DNA of 54,855 nt from Acidobacteriota bacterium. GTDB lineage: Bacteria; Acidobacteriota; Vicinamibacteria; Vicinamibacterales; UBA2999. The stretch spans positions 1 through 54,855 of the forward strand of contig JACQZV010000017.1 of the NCBI GenBank assembly GCA_016213695.1, given 5' to 3'. This document shows, piece after piece, positions 1-9,102 of this stretch (position 1 is its first letter; every line of letters begins with the position of its first letter). A model generated the notes under the pieces. It did no database searches. It was not told the DNA's origin and saw only the letters and a list, made by a program, of their open reading frames with translations. Both the position numbers and the translations under genes were made by a program.

Positions 1-18
1 ACACACGCCGCGTGATCA

Positions 19-570
19 TCACGCGTGCGCGTAGACGCGCGTGCTGCCGTTGGACTGAAAGGCCAGCACCTCGTACGCCTGCTTCGGGCTGTCCTCCATG
101 CCTGGGGATCCTCCCGGCATCCCCGGTACGGCCAGACCGCGGTCGGCTGGGCGCTCCGCCAGGAACTTCCGGATCAACGCCGGGGGCACATGCCCTTCGA
201 AGACATAGCCACCCGCCTCGGCAGTGTGGCAGGAGCGCAGATCGACGGGCACGAGCAGGGCGTCCTTCTTCGGCGTGACGTCGAGCATCACGTGCTTCTT
301 GAGATCGAACCCCGCCGACGCCATGCGCTCGGCCCATTGATGGCAGCAACCACACTCTTCCGTGGCGTACAGCGTGACCTGCACGGATTGCGCCCCGGCG
401 TCCTTGCAGCCGGCGACGCCCAGCGCCGCGAGCCCCGCGAGGACGGCGGATCCACCGGACGCCAGGCGCACCCAGTCCCGACGCGTGAGGCGTGCCTGCG
501 GAACCTGTGCAATCCGTACCGAGGTTTCGGTGGCGGCTGCGTGGTGCGTTTCGTACGTGAAGTCTGTCAT
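19..570 (-). CDS. DUF411 metal-binding protein, secreted
   Basis: A 183-residue protein of the DUF411 family, which is found with copper resistance genes; a periplasmic metal-binding role is inferred. The N-terminus has a twin-arginine-like TRRDW followed by a hydrophobic stretch ending in VAGC (near residue 54), so it may be an exported lipoprotein. The mature part starts with a thioredoxin-like strand and ECGCCHQW, then CHTAEAGGYVFEGHVP, the characteristic DUF411 Cys/His blocks. It is the last gene seen of the copper operon, 33 bases after the cusA-like gene, with GGGAA five bases before its ATG. The exact metal is not shown by the sequence. Confidence 0.9.
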   Translation of the reverse strand: MTDFTYETHHAAATETSVRIAQVPQARLTRRDWVRLASGGSAVLAGLAALGVAGCKDAGAQSVQVTLYATEECGCCHQWAERMASAGFDLKKHVMLDVTPKKDALLVPVDLRSCHTAEAGGYVFEGHVPPALIRKFLAERPADRGLAVPGMPGGSPGMEDSPKQAYEVLAFQSNGSTRVYAHA

Positions 571-603
571 GAGAGTTCCCGGCCGGCTGTCGCCAGCCCG
601 AGG

Positions 604-3600
604 TTAGGTGTTGGGTGATGGCGCGGCATCCGTCGGCCCGTCAGCCGCCGCGAGCACAGGCTGTGTGGCCAGCGAACGCTCCTTCCAGAGCGAGTAGATC
701 GCCGGGATGACCAGCAGCGTGAGCAACGTACTCGAGACCATGCCGCCAATCATCGGCGCGGCGATGCGGCGCATTACGCTCGCGCCGGCGCCGCTGCCCC
801 ACAGCAACGGAAGCAGGCCGGCCATGATGGCGATAACCGTCATCATCTTGGGGCGTACACGCTCGACGGCGCCTTCCATGACCGCCTCGTAGAGATCGCG
901 CAACGTGGGTCGGCGACCCTCCGCACATCGCGCCGCCCACGCGTGATCGAGGTAGATGAGCATGACCACGCCGGTCTCTGCGGCCACACCGCCCAGGGCA
1001 ATGAAGCCGATGGCCACCGCCACGGACCAGTTGAAGCCGAGGGCCCAGAGGAACCAGATGCCGCCGACCAGCGCAAACGGGAGCGAGAGCATCACGATCA
1101 GCGTCTCGCCCACGCTCTTGAAGTTGAAGTAGAGCAACAGGAAGATCAGCGCCAGCGTCGCCGGAATGACGAGTTTCATCGTCTCTTTCGCGCGCTGCAT
1201 GTACTCGTACTGACCGCTCCACACAATGGAGTAGCCCGGCGGCATCGTCACGCGCGCCGCGACCTCACGCTGCGCATCGGCCACGTATCCGCCGATGTCC
1301 CGGTCCGCGACATCTACATAGACCCATGCCGTCGGCATCGCACCTTCCGTGCGCACCACCATCGGGCCGGCCACCGAACGAATGGTGGCGATCTGCCCGA
1401 GGGGCACTTGCGCCGCGTTGCCGCTGAGAGCCGAGCTGGCCCCGCCCATTCCGCCCATGCCTGCTGACGGGCCGGCGCCGGCAGCCGAGTGCGCGACGGG
1501 AATCAGCACTGACGCCAGACGCTCCGGCGTATCCCGAAGTTCCTGCGGATAGCGAATGCGCACACCGAACCGTTGTCGCCCTTCAACCGTCTGCGTGATG
1601 GTCATACCACCGATGGCGGTGGCAATGACGGCCTGCACGTCACCCACATTTAATCCGTGGCGCGCCGCCGCCTTCCGGTCGATGTCGATATCGAGGTAGT
1701 ATCCGCTCACCGCGCGCTCAGCGAACGCACTGCGCGTCCCCGGCACCATCTGCACCGCCCGTTCGATCTCGCGTCCGATCCGCTCCAGTTCCGCGAGATC
1801 AGGGCCGAATACCTTGATGCCAACGGGCGTACGAATGCCCGTCGCCAACATGTCGTTGCGCCCCTTGATCGGCATCGTCCAGGCGTTCGTAACTCCTGGC
1901 ATACGCACCGCCGAGTCCATCTCGGCGACGAGCCGCTCGTACGTCATACCGGATCGCCACATCGCCTGGGGCTTCAGCGAGATGGTGGTCTCGAACATAT
2001 CGAGCCCCGCTGGGTCCGTGGCGGTGTTGGCCCGTCCGCCCTTGCCCCAGACATGATCCACTTCCGGGAACCGCTTGAGGATCTGGTCCTGGCCTTGCAG
2101 CATCTCACGAGCACGGGCTATGCTGACGCCGGGCAACGTGGTCGGCATGTAGAGAATCGTGCCTTCGCCCAGCGGCGGCATGAACTCACTACCGATGCGC
2201 GACCACGGCACCCACGTGAGAATGACGACGACCACGGACGCCGCGATCACCGGCCACCGGTGCCGCAACACGAACGTGATCATCGGCCGGTACCAGCGGA
2301 TGAGCACCCGATTGACTGGATTGGCCGATTCTCGGAAGATTCGACCGCGCACGAACAAGCCCATAGCCACCGGCACGAGCGTGACCGAAAGTAGACTCGA
2401 GGCCGCCATCGCAAACGTCTTGGTGAACGCGAGTGGTCGGAAGAGCCGTCCTTCCTGCCCTTCCAGGGCGAAGACCGGCAGGAACGAGACGGTGATGATC
2501 AGCAACGAGAAGAAGAGGGCGGGCCCCACTTCCTGCGCCGCCTCGACCACCACGCGCCACCGTTCCTGTGAAGTGAGGACGTTCGTGTTGAGCCACCGCG
2601 ACGATTCGACGTCCTTGCCGGCGGCGCGCTCCTTCGCGGTGATCGCGCGCTCCAGGTGTTTGTGCAGGTTCTCAATCATCACGATTGCGGCGTCGATCAT
2701 GGCCCCGATGGCAATCGCGATGCCACCCAGTGACATGATATCCGCCCCGACCCGCACGCCTCGCATGGCGATAAACGCCATGAGGATGCCGATGGGGAGC
2801 GTGAGGATCGCGACCAGCGCCGAACGCGCATGCAGCAGGAAGACGATGCAGACCAGCGCCACGACGAGACTCTCTTCAAACAGCTTGGTGCGTAGCGTCT
2901 CGATCGCTCGCTCGATCAGATCGCTGCGGTCGTACACGGGGCGAATGACCACGCCAGGGGGGAGTCCCGGCGCAATCTCCTTGATCCGGTCCTTGACCCG
3001 CTCTATCGTCGTCAGCGCGTTCTGCCCGAAGCGCATGATGACGATTGCCCCGACGGCGTCGCCGCGTCCGTCGAGTTCGGCGATGCCGCGTCGGACGGCG
3101 GGGCCGACATTGACGCGGCCGAGTTCCGCCACCCGGATGGGAGTGCCATCCGCGGTGGCCCCGACCACGACGTTTTCGATGTCCTCGATGGATTTCAGAT
3201 AGCCAAGGCCACGCACCATGTACTCGCGCTCAGACAGTTCGACCACCATGGCGCCGATATCGGCATTGGCGTTCTGAACGGCCTGCATCACCCGCGTGAC
3301 CGGGATACGGTATGCGAGGAGCTTCGCGGGATCGATGTCGATCTGATACTGCTTCTCGTACCCGCCGATGGTGGCAACTTCGGAGACCCCCGACACGGAC
3401 GTCAACTGGTAGCGGAGATACCAGTCCTGAAGCGACCGCAGGTCCGCTAGGCTCATCTTGCCGGTGGTGTCCTCGAGCGCATACTGATAGACCCAGCCCA
3501 GACCCGTCGCGTCGGGACCGAGGGTCGGGGATACACTCTCCGGCAGACGACCCTTGAGGCCGTTCAGGTACTCCAGCACGCGACTGCGCGCCCAGTACAG

Positions 3601-3906
3601 GTCGGTGCCATCGTCGAAGATGATATAGACGAAGGAGATGCCGAAGTACGAGTACCCGCGCACGGTGCGCGCGCCCGGCACCTTGAGCATCTCCGCCGCG
3701 ATCGGATAGGTGACCTGATCCTCGACGATGCGAGGGGCCTGCTCGTTGTACTCCGCCTGGACAATCACCTGCACATCGGACAGGTCTGGCAACGCCTCCA
3801 GCGGCGTGTTGCGCACCGCGATGACGCCCGCCAGCATCGCCGCCACGGTGAACAGGACGACGAGGAACTTGTTGCTTGCCGACCACGCAATGACTTGCTT
3901 GAGCAT
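604..3906 (-). CDS. cusA: CusA/CzcA-type heavy-metal RND efflux pump
   Basis: A 1100-residue inner-membrane proton-driven transporter of the HME-RND family, exporting monovalent copper/silver or related metals through the adaptor and TolC partner encoded just upstream. It has the N-terminal helix after MLKQVIAWSASNK, two large periplasmic loops, and the HME signature GAMIDAAIVMIEN near residue 400 that carries the proton-relay Asp. Methionines in DMFETT and NDMLATG align by pattern with the copper-binding methionines of E. coli CusA, favouring Cu/Ag over Zn/Co/Ni. A Gly/Met-rich insert (GPSAGMGGMGGASS) lies near residue 820. The start follows the adaptor stop by 11 bases with a GAGGAA ribosome site overlapping that stop. 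Length is usual (about 1040-1100). Confidence 0.95.
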   Translation of the reverse strand: MLKQVIAWSASNKFLVVLFTVAAMLAGVIAVRNTPLEALPDLSDVQVIVQAEYNEQAPRIVEDQVTYPIAAEMLKVPGARTVRGYSYFGISFVYIIFDDGTDLYWARSRVLEYLNGLKGRLPESVSPTLGPDATGLGWVYQYALEDTTGKMSLADLRSLQDWYLRYQLTSVSGVSEVATIGGYEKQYQIDIDPAKLLAYRIPVTRVMQAVQNANADIGAMVVELSEREYMVRGLGYLKSIEDIENVVVGATADGTPIRVAELGRVNVGPAVRRGIAELDGRGDAVGAIVIMRFGQNALTTIERVKDRIKEIAPGLPPGVVIRPVYDRSDLIERAIETLRTKLFEESLVVALVCIVFLLHARSALVAILTLPIGILMAFIAMRGVRVGADIMSLGGIAIAIGAMIDAAIVMIENLHKHLERAITAKERAAGKDVESSRWLNTNVLTSQERWRVVVEAAQEVGPALFFSLLIITVSFLPVFALEGQEGRLFRPLAFTKTFAMAASSLLSVTLVPVAMGLFVRGRIFRESANPVNRVLIRWYRPMITFVLRHRWPVIAASVVVVILTWVPWSRIGSEFMPPLGEGTILYMPTTLPGVSIARAREMLQGQDQILKRFPEVDHVWGKGGRANTATDPAGLDMFETTISLKPQAMWRSGMTYERLVAEMDSAVRMPGVTNAWTMPIKGRNDMLATGIRTPVGIKVFGPDLAELERIGREIERAVQMVPGTRSAFAERAVSGYYLDIDIDRKAAARHGLNVGDVQAVIATAIGGMTITQTVEGRQRFGVRIRYPQELRDTPERLASVLIPVAHSAAGAGPSAGMGGMGGASSALSGNAAQVPLGQIATIRSVAGPMVVRTEGAMPTAWVYVDVADRDIGGYVADAQREVAARVTMPPGYSIVWSGQYEYMQRAKETMKLVIPATLALIFLLLYFNFKSVGETLIVMLSLPFALVGGIWFLWALGFNWSVAVAIGFIALGGVAAETGVVMLIYLDHAWAARCAEGRRPTLRDLYEAVMEGAVERVRPKMMTVIAIMAGLLPLLWGSGAGASVMRRIAAPMIGGMVSSTLLTLLVIPAIYSLWKERSLATQPVLAAADGPTDAAPSPNT

Positions 3907-3917
3907 GGGAGGGTTCC

Positions 3918-5330
3918 TCAGCCGTTGTTGTGCTTCATGCCAGCCATCGGCGGCATCGTATCCGGCTTCGCCGGCTTCTGCCCCTTCTTCGTCTCGGGCG
4001 GAGATGTCGGCATCACCATTCCCGGCATCTTCGAATGGTCCATCGCCGGATCCATAGGCGCTGCGGTATCGCCCTTAGGCGCCGGCGCGGCAATCTCCAT
4101 CCCTGGCATTCCAGCCATGCCGCCCAACATCGAACCGAGGTTCGACTCCGCGTCCACCAGGAACGTGGCGGACGCCACCACGATCTCACCCAAGCGCAGG
4201 CCCGACTTTACTTCCACACGGTCGTCCGTGGCGATGCCGCGCACGATATCTCGAGGTTCCAGCACACCGTCGGCACGCTGCACGAACACCAAGTCTCGCC
4301 GCCCGGTGGAAAGCACGGCAGACCGTGGCACGTGGAGCACCTGCGCGCGGCCGGTGGTCCGAATGCGAATCGTCGCGTACATCCCCGGCTTCAGCACGCG
4401 GTTCTGGTTCTCCAGTTCCACCCGTACACGGACGGTGCGGGTCTCGCTGCTGACCGTGGGTTGAAGAAAGACGATGCGTCCCTGCCGCACGTTGCCCGGC
4501 AGCGCCTGAAGCTCCACGTCCACCGACTGGCCCATGCGAACGGAGGGCAGGTCCTGCTCGAATACTTCCCCTTCCACCCACACGACCGAGAGGTCGGCGA
4601 GCCGGAAGAGCGCATCGCCTGCCATGACGCGCTGTCCCTGCACCACGAACTTGTCAACGACAACTCCGCTATAGGGGGCGCGAATCATCAGCGATTTCTG
4701 CGCCTCACCCGTGCGCTCCACCCGTTCGACTTCGGCGGAGGGGACGTCCCAGTTGAGCAGGCGTTGGCGCGCAGAGCGCAGGAGCGACTGCGCATTCGCC
4801 GCGGCTGGCGCATCCGTGCCGGCGACGTCTCGGGCGAGCCGGGCAGCGATCACCAACTCCTCTTCGGCGCTCAGCAACATCGGGGCATACGTGGAGACGA
4901 GCGGTTCTCCGGCTTGGACCTCGCGTCCGGTAAAGTCGACGTAAAGGCGATCGATCCAGCCATCAAACTTCAGCGACACCGAACGCACCCGCGTCTCGTC
5001 GAACGTGACCTGGGCGACCGTTCGCACTTCTGGGTTCAACATGCCGCGTTCCACGCGTGCGTACGTGACGCCAATGCGTCGTGCCTGTTCAGCCGTCAAC
5101 ATCACCGGCTGCGCCGCGTCGGCTGTGGCCGTCGCGCCATGGTTATGACCGGCCGCGTCGGTAGCGGGCGCCTTGCCGCGCGACGCGTAGATGGCCACCG
5201 CAACAGCCCCACCAATGACAACAATGCCCAGACCTACCGCGCGGAGCCGGCCGCTCGCGCTGGTGGTACGAGCGCCGAACATGGAGGCGTCGCTCGGGCC
5301 ATTCGAAGTACCCTGTTGTTCGTCACGCAT
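3918..5330 (-). CDS. cusB: CusB-type membrane fusion protein of RND efflux
   Basis: A 470-residue periplasmic adaptor linking the RND pump to the outer-membrane channel. One membrane anchor lies at about residues 28-48, then the barrel-sandwich hybrid, the alpha-hairpin (LSAEEELVIAARLARD region) and the beta-barrel domains of CusB/HlyD-like proteins. After residue 400 comes a low-complexity tail rich in Met, His and Pro (GGMAGMPGM, MDHSKMPGMVMP, MAGMKHNNG), a likely Cu(I)/Ag(I)-binding extension; a HNHG cluster follows the anchor. Its ATG shares one base with the stop of the tolC-like gene (TAATG), so translation is probably coupled. The usual N-terminal CPMHP-type heavy-metal-binding domain is absent, perhaps replaced by the tail. 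Confidence 0.93.
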   Translation of the reverse strand: MRDEQQGTSNGPSDASMFGARTTSASGRLRAVGLGIVVIGGAVAVAIYASRGKAPATDAAGHNHGATATADAAQPVMLTAEQARRIGVTYARVERGMLNPEVRTVAQVTFDETRVRSVSLKFDGWIDRLYVDFTGREVQAGEPLVSTYAPMLLSAEEELVIAARLARDVAGTDAPAAANAQSLLRSARQRLLNWDVPSAEVERVERTGEAQKSLMIRAPYSGVVVDKFVVQGQRVMAGDALFRLADLSVVWVEGEVFEQDLPSVRMGQSVDVELQALPGNVRQGRIVFLQPTVSSETRTVRVRVELENQNRVLKPGMYATIRIRTTGRAQVLHVPRSAVLSTGRRDLVFVQRADGVLEPRDIVRGIATDDRVEVKSGLRLGEIVVASATFLVDAESNLGSMLGGMAGMPGMEIAAPAPKGDTAAPMDPAMDHSKMPGMVMPTSPPETKKGQKPAKPDTMPPMAGMKHNNG

Positions 5331-6724
5331 TATCGGTTACCTCCCGGCGTCGCACGGCCGGCATTGGAGTCAAAGAGTTCGCGGCCAAGCAACATTTCCA
5401 GGTCGGCCAGGGCCATGCCCTCAGCGGCGTCCAGCGCCGAGAGTTCCTGCTCATACCGGTTCACCGTGGCCTGGTTGTCGAGCAGCGTCATGAGATTCAC
5501 TTGGCCGACGCGATACGCGGCCACCGCGGCGGTCACCGCGGCACGAGCCTGCGGCAGAACCGACGTCAGATAGAGCGAGCGCAGGTTGCGCGCGCGTGTC
5601 CATTCCGCGTAGGCGATACCTACCTGGGCGCGCGTGTCGGACTTCATCGCGGCCAGATCCGCAGCGGCCATCGCCCGCATCGCCTCCGTCTCGTCCCGCA
5701 TGCGGTATTGACGGCTCTTGGCGAAGATTGGGACATTCGCACCAAGCATCAGGCTCCCCATGCGCTCGACGCCACTCATCCCACCGCGCTGTCCGTACTG
5801 CACGCCCACTTGCAGGTCTGGCCAGATCTCGCGCCTGGCGAGTTGCGCATCCGCCACCGCCGCAGCCACTTCTGCCTCGCCCGCCCGCACCATCGGACGC
5901 TCGGCCGCGGCCTGCGCCATGAGACTGTCGGGCGATGCGAGTCGAGCCGGAAACTCGGGCAACATCGCCTCCTGAGTCGAATCCACGGACTGGTTGAGCA
6001 GCCCGCCGAGACGCGCGAGATTCACCGCACGCATCGCGCGCATCGCGGTAATGTCCTCCGTCATGCGGCCGACCTCGACCTGTGCCTTTAGCACGTCGGC
6101 CTGCGCCGTTTCGCCGACGCGATACATAGCTTCCGACGTCGCAGCCACATCCTCCATCAATCGACGCGTGCGGATGGCGATCTCGATGCTGCGTTCCGTG
6201 CGATACACCTCGTAGAAGGCCGCCGCGACCTGGCTCCGCACTTCCCATCGGAGATCCGCCGCCCGTGCACGGGCACCTCCAACCCTCGCGTCAGCCGCCG
6301 CCCCCGCGAATCGCAGCTTCCCTGCGGTCGGCAGCATCTGCATGACCTGCAGTTGCGTCATGCCGAGGGGATCCATGGGACCGAGCCCGGGCAGGGCACG
6401 ATTCATGAAGCCGAGCTGCACCTGTGGATCGGGGGGCCGTCGGGTGCCGGGCACTCGCGCCTCCGCGGCGACCACCAGCGCCTTCGCCGCCGACAGCCGG
6501 GGATTGGCCTGATCCACAGCGGCGTATAGTTCGCCTAGGGTAAGCCTACGAGGTGTGGGTGACGCGACCTGCGCCGCGCCCGGCGTGCCGAGAGCTGCGA
6601 AGCCCGCAAGAACGGAGATGCGCCAGAGCCACAACGAAGGCGCGAAGCGACGTCGCGATGCGTGAGCACGCGTTGACGAGAGCTCCATGCCGACGTACGG
6701 CATGAGCGAAGTGTGTTGGAACAC
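5330..6724 (-). CDS. TolC-family outer-membrane channel (CusC-like)
   Basis: A 464-residue outer-membrane efflux protein with two OEP repeats and long helical stretches rich in Ala, Arg and Glu (for example VRAGEAEVAAAVADAQ). It is the exit duct of the adjacent RND pump. A signal peptide begins around residue 25 (basic ASRRRF, hydrophobic core, cleavage near PGAAQ). The chosen start is a GTG with GAGG six bases upstream; in-frame ATGs at 6703 and 6688 would also leave the signal peptide whole. The gene lies about 100 bases after the Cys-rich secreted protein and overlaps the adaptor gene by one base. Confidence 0.92.
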   Translation of the reverse strand: MFQHTSLMPYVGMELSSTRAHASRRRFAPSLWLWRISVLAGFAALGTPGAAQVASPTPRRLTLGELYAAVDQANPRLSAAKALVVAAEARVPGTRRPPDPQVQLGFMNRALPGLGPMDPLGMTQLQVMQMLPTAGKLRFAGAAADARVGGARARAADLRWEVRSQVAAAFYEVYRTERSIEIAIRTRRLMEDVAATSEAMYRVGETAQADVLKAQVEVGRMTEDITAMRAMRAVNLARLGGLLNQSVDSTQEAMLPEFPARLASPDSLMAQAAAERPMVRAGEAEVAAAVADAQLARREIWPDLQVGVQYGQRGGMSGVERMGSLMLGANVPIFAKSRQYRMRDETEAMRAMAAADLAAMKSDTRAQVGIAYAEWTRARNLRSLYLTSVLPQARAAVTAAVAAYRVGQVNLMTLLDNQATVNRYEQELSALDAAEGMALADLEMLLGRELFDSNAGRATPGGNR

Positions 6725-6824
6725 GAGCGTCCTCGAGAGACGGAGAGGGAGCCACGCGGCGAACGACTCGCCGTCGGGCAGGCCACACGGTCAGGTATCG
6801 ACGCGGCGCGTCGATGTACGAGAC

Positions 6825-7340
6825 TCAGTCTTTCGGGGGCGGTGTGTCAAGCGGACGCGACCACTCGGCAGGTGGCGCGGAGCCACTGCGCGGCAGCGAA
6901 GTCGCGATAACGTCGGGCATCGGCGTAGCCACAACCGGAGCGACGATGGCGGGGGGCGCAGTGCCCGCGCACCCCATGCCGGAGGGGCAGGACGGACACG
7001 ACGGGGTCTTCCCGTCAGGTGCGGTGCAGCAGTCGGCGCTCTTGACTGTCGCTTCGGTCGCAGCGACGTCCGCCGTGACCGGCTGACGCCCACTCCCGTG
7101 GTGACCGCCGGTCATCGTCCGATGATGCATCGGCGGCGGTGCGAGGCGCGGGACGGCGACTGCCGCAACCGCGTCGGTGCTACGGGCCGGGATCGTCGCG
7201 GAAGCCGGGACTGATCCCAAGACCGCGTTCGGAGAATGTTTCGCACACTGCTGTGCGCCGAGCGGCATCGCCGACAGCGCGCAGGCGATCACGGCCGCCA
7301 TGAGCGCCCGCGAAGGCGCGAGCAGTCGCTGCGGCGTCAC
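6825..7340 (-). CDS. Cys-rich secreted protein of copper operon
   Basis: No named family recognised. A 171-residue protein starting at a GTG that overlaps the stop of the upstream barrel gene (GTGA). That start gives a clean signal peptide: basic TPQR...SR, hydrophobic MAAVIACALSAM, cleavage near PLGAQ. The mature protein is Ala/Pro/Thr-rich, with a His patch (PPMHHRTMTGGHHGSGR) and a Cys cluster CCTAPDGKTPSCPSCPSGMGC, a pattern that could bind Cu(I). Position between two export genes of a copper operon suggests a periplasmic metal buffer or chaperone; this is inference. The C-terminus is a Pro-rich tail. Confidence 0.75.
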   Translation of the reverse strand: MTPQRLLAPSRALMAAVIACALSAMPLGAQQCAKHSPNAVLGSVPASATIPARSTDAVAAVAVPRLAPPPMHHRTMTGGHHGSGRQPVTADVAATEATVKSADCCTAPDGKTPSCPSCPSGMGCAGTAPPAIVAPVVATPMPDVIATSLPRSGSAPPAEWSRPLDTPPPKD

Positions 7341-8179
7341 CGGAGCCCCCACGACCAGCCGGCAGAGAGAGAGAACGCCGGTGCCGTCGGCGTCACGCCA
7401 AAGGCTGCCGTCACGGAAAGCGTTCGGCGGCTGGCAGCGGTGCGGCTCCATCCCGCCCCGAGCTGCACGGGACCGTCCGCGCCGGCAATAAACGGAGTCG
7501 CAGCGAACAGCGAGGCGTAGACCTGCTGCCCGATCCGCCCCGTCGGCCGTGCAGCCGTAATCGTGCCGGTCATGACATCGCGATACGGATCACCTGACGA
7601 CCGTCCCACGCGCCAGTACGCCACATCGGTGAGAACCGCCCACGCGGTCGAACGCCGCGCGAGCGTCGTACCCACGGCTTCGTCCCACTTGCCGGTTCCA
7701 AATCCGCTCGTCGCACTCGCGAGGGGAACCTTCACCGACGAATAGAACGCCAGGCTCGTCGAGGACGTAGCCGATCCCCACACGGTGGCATCCACGCGCA
7801 GCACGGGATCGCCGTTTCCAGCGTGGCCGGTCATGCCTGAGCCTCCGTCGTTCATCCCCGTCAGGCCGTAGTTGCCCATCATTCCGCTGGAGGTGCCGCC
7901 GCGTTCGGAATGCGCTACTCCGCCGACGGGCATCATGCCCGCGCCGACCGTGCGAACCGTCGCCGCGTCCTGGAAGATGTACGGCACCGTTGCCCACCAG
8001 CGCCAACGCCCGACGGTCGCCATCGCACCCACTGCAAAGTTCGCCGTGCTCACCGCGCGGTCGCCACCATAACGACCGGCAGTGAACTGGGAGCCGCCAA
8101 ACACGGCGAAGGAGTCCTGGGCGGACCCCGTCGTCGCGATGCCGCCAGCGAACACGAGTACGAGCAAAGGGCGTCTCAC
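7337..8179 (-). CDS. Putative outer-membrane beta-barrel protein
   Basis: A 280-residue protein with a signal peptide (MRRPLLVLVFAGGIATTGSA) and alternating hydrophobic/polar strands ending in aromatic residues, finishing with FSLSAGWSWGLR, a typical barrel C-terminus. It resembles the putative outer-membrane transporters annotated near phenol or metal pathways, but I cannot name a family with certainty. A Gly/Met-rich loop (GTSSGMMGNYGLTGMNDGGSGMTG) near residues 95-120 may face the exterior or bind metal. It starts 12 bases after the Met-rich gene and is coupled by a GTGA overlap to the Cys-rich gene. Confidence 0.75.
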   Translation of the reverse strand: MRRPLLVLVFAGGIATTGSAQDSFAVFGGSQFTAGRYGGDRAVSTANFAVGAMATVGRWRWWATVPYIFQDAATVRTVGAGMMPVGGVAHSERGGTSSGMMGNYGLTGMNDGGSGMTGHAGNGDPVLRVDATVWGSATSSTSLAFYSSVKVPLASATSGFGTGKWDEAVGTTLARRSTAWAVLTDVAYWRVGRSSGDPYRDVMTGTITAARPTGRIGQQVYASLFAATPFIAGADGPVQLGAGWSRTAASRRTLSVTAAFGVTPTAPAFSLSAGWSWGLR

Positions 8180-8191
8180 GCGCGCTGTGGG

Positions 8192-8674
8192 CTACGGCTT
8201 GGGCGGCGTTGGCACGCTCTGCTGCATCTTCTCCATCGATTTCAGCATGCGGTCCATGTTACCCAGCATCTCCGTGAGCGACTTCTGCATCGTACCCATT
8301 TCACTGTGCATCGTTCCGCTCGCCATCAGCTTGTCGTTCATCATCAGGTCGTGCATCTGGGACGTCAGTCCCTTCATCTGCCCAGACATCGCCGAGAAGT
8401 TCTCCGTCATCATGTGCATCACATGCACACCGGGAGCGCTCATCGGCATGGTCTGCGCAAACTGCGTCATCTGCTGCGTCCGCTGCACCATCAGATCGGT
8501 GCGCTGCATCATGGTCTGCATCTGGGTCATCATCGCCGTCGACATGCCTTGCTGGCTCATGCCCGGGTGTCCTGCCATAGCCCCCATCTGACCCTGCGCC
8601 TCGGCGTGCGAGGCGAGCAGGGACAGCGCCAGCACCGCACCGGCCACGCAGCCAGCCATTGAGTTTCTCGTCAT
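8192..8674 (-). CDS. Methionine-rich secreted protein
   Basis: A 160-residue protein with a signal peptide (MTRNSMAGCVAGAVLALSLLA, cleavage after HAEA) and a mature region in which about one residue in six is Met, with repeated MMTQMQTMMQ-like helical stretches and scattered His. Methionine-rich periplasmic proteins of this type bind Cu(I)/Ag(I); that role is inferred from composition and from its place as first gene of the cus-like operon. The helical, Gln/Met-rich body could also act as a CpxP/CusF-like chaperone. ATG at 8674 was chosen because the signal peptide follows it directly; ATG at 8692 is possible. Confidence 0.8.
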   Translation of the reverse strand: MTRNSMAGCVAGAVLALSLLASHAEAQGQMGAMAGHPGMSQQGMSTAMMTQMQTMMQRTDLMVQRTQQMTQFAQTMPMSAPGVHVMHMMTENFSAMSGQMKGLTSQMHDLMMNDKLMASGTMHSEMGTMQKSLTEMLGNMDRMLKSMEKMQQSVPTPPKP

Positions 8675-8707
8675 GGGAATCCGACCCTTCATTCGAGTGT
8701 GAATCCG

Positions 8708-8730
8708 GAGGTCGCTCGTCGAACGACCTC
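8708..8730. repeat. Inverted repeat in copper-operon leader
   Basis: GAGGTCG (8708-8714) and CGACCTC (8724-8730) form a perfect 7-base dyad with a 9-base loop, 34 bases upstream of the chosen start of the Met-rich gene. It may be a leader hairpin or a regulator site. A further CGACCTCG copy lies nearby at about 8756-8763. Confidence 0.45.
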
Positions 8731-8789
8731 TGATGCTGCAAGGGAAGCTCGCCGCGACCTCGCTGACATCCAAGCCGTCACTTGCCTGA

Positions 8790-8806
8790 TTTTATGTAGG
8801 ATAAAA
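8790..8806. promoter_or_regulatory. Operator-like palindrome upstream of copper operon
   Basis: TTTTAT-GTAGG-ATAAAA is a perfect 6-base inverted repeat with a 5-base spacer, an AT-rich island in GC-rich DNA. On the minus strand it contains TAAAAT, a good -10 candidate, about 115 bases upstream of the first gene. Repressor binding here would block the promoter. No regulator gene is adjacent, so its protein is unknown. Confidence 0.5.
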
Positions 8807-9045
8807 CCTGAAGCCGGGATGCGCCGTTGTCAATAGCCGCGGTCGGGGAAGGCATGTCGATGGCCGACACCGACGATCATGGTTATGCACGCTCCGTTGA
8901 CTGCCACGAGTGCTCCAGCTGAAGGGGTACGTACAGCAATGCTGGAGGTGGCCTGCGCCCCGGACGCTGGCCTGCACGAAGGAAGCGTCGCCCTGGCGCT
9001 TGCTTCTATTACGGGGCGCTTTGCGCCGGCATCGTGGTGCACGAT

Positions 9046-9073
9046 GAGGGGGAAGCTGGTCAACTTCCCCCTC
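9046..9073. terminator. Strong hairpin, possible terminator
   Basis: GAGGGGGAAG (9046-9055) pairs perfectly with CTTCCCCCTC (9064-9073) across an 8-base loop. On the + strand it is followed by the moderately T-rich TCTCGTTTATTCT. It lies 30 bases beyond the stop of the methyltransferase gene on the minus strand, so it may end that transcript, although no U-tract follows in that direction. Confidence 0.45.
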
Positions 9074-9102
9074 TCGTTTATTCTCGTCCCGGCTCAGCTG
9101 TT

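Noticed and set aside
2159-3202. Long + strand frame inside the cusA-like gene
   Set aside because: Antisense frame produced by high GC; translation is Ser/Arg/Thr-rich and the opposite strand is an unmistakable RND pump.
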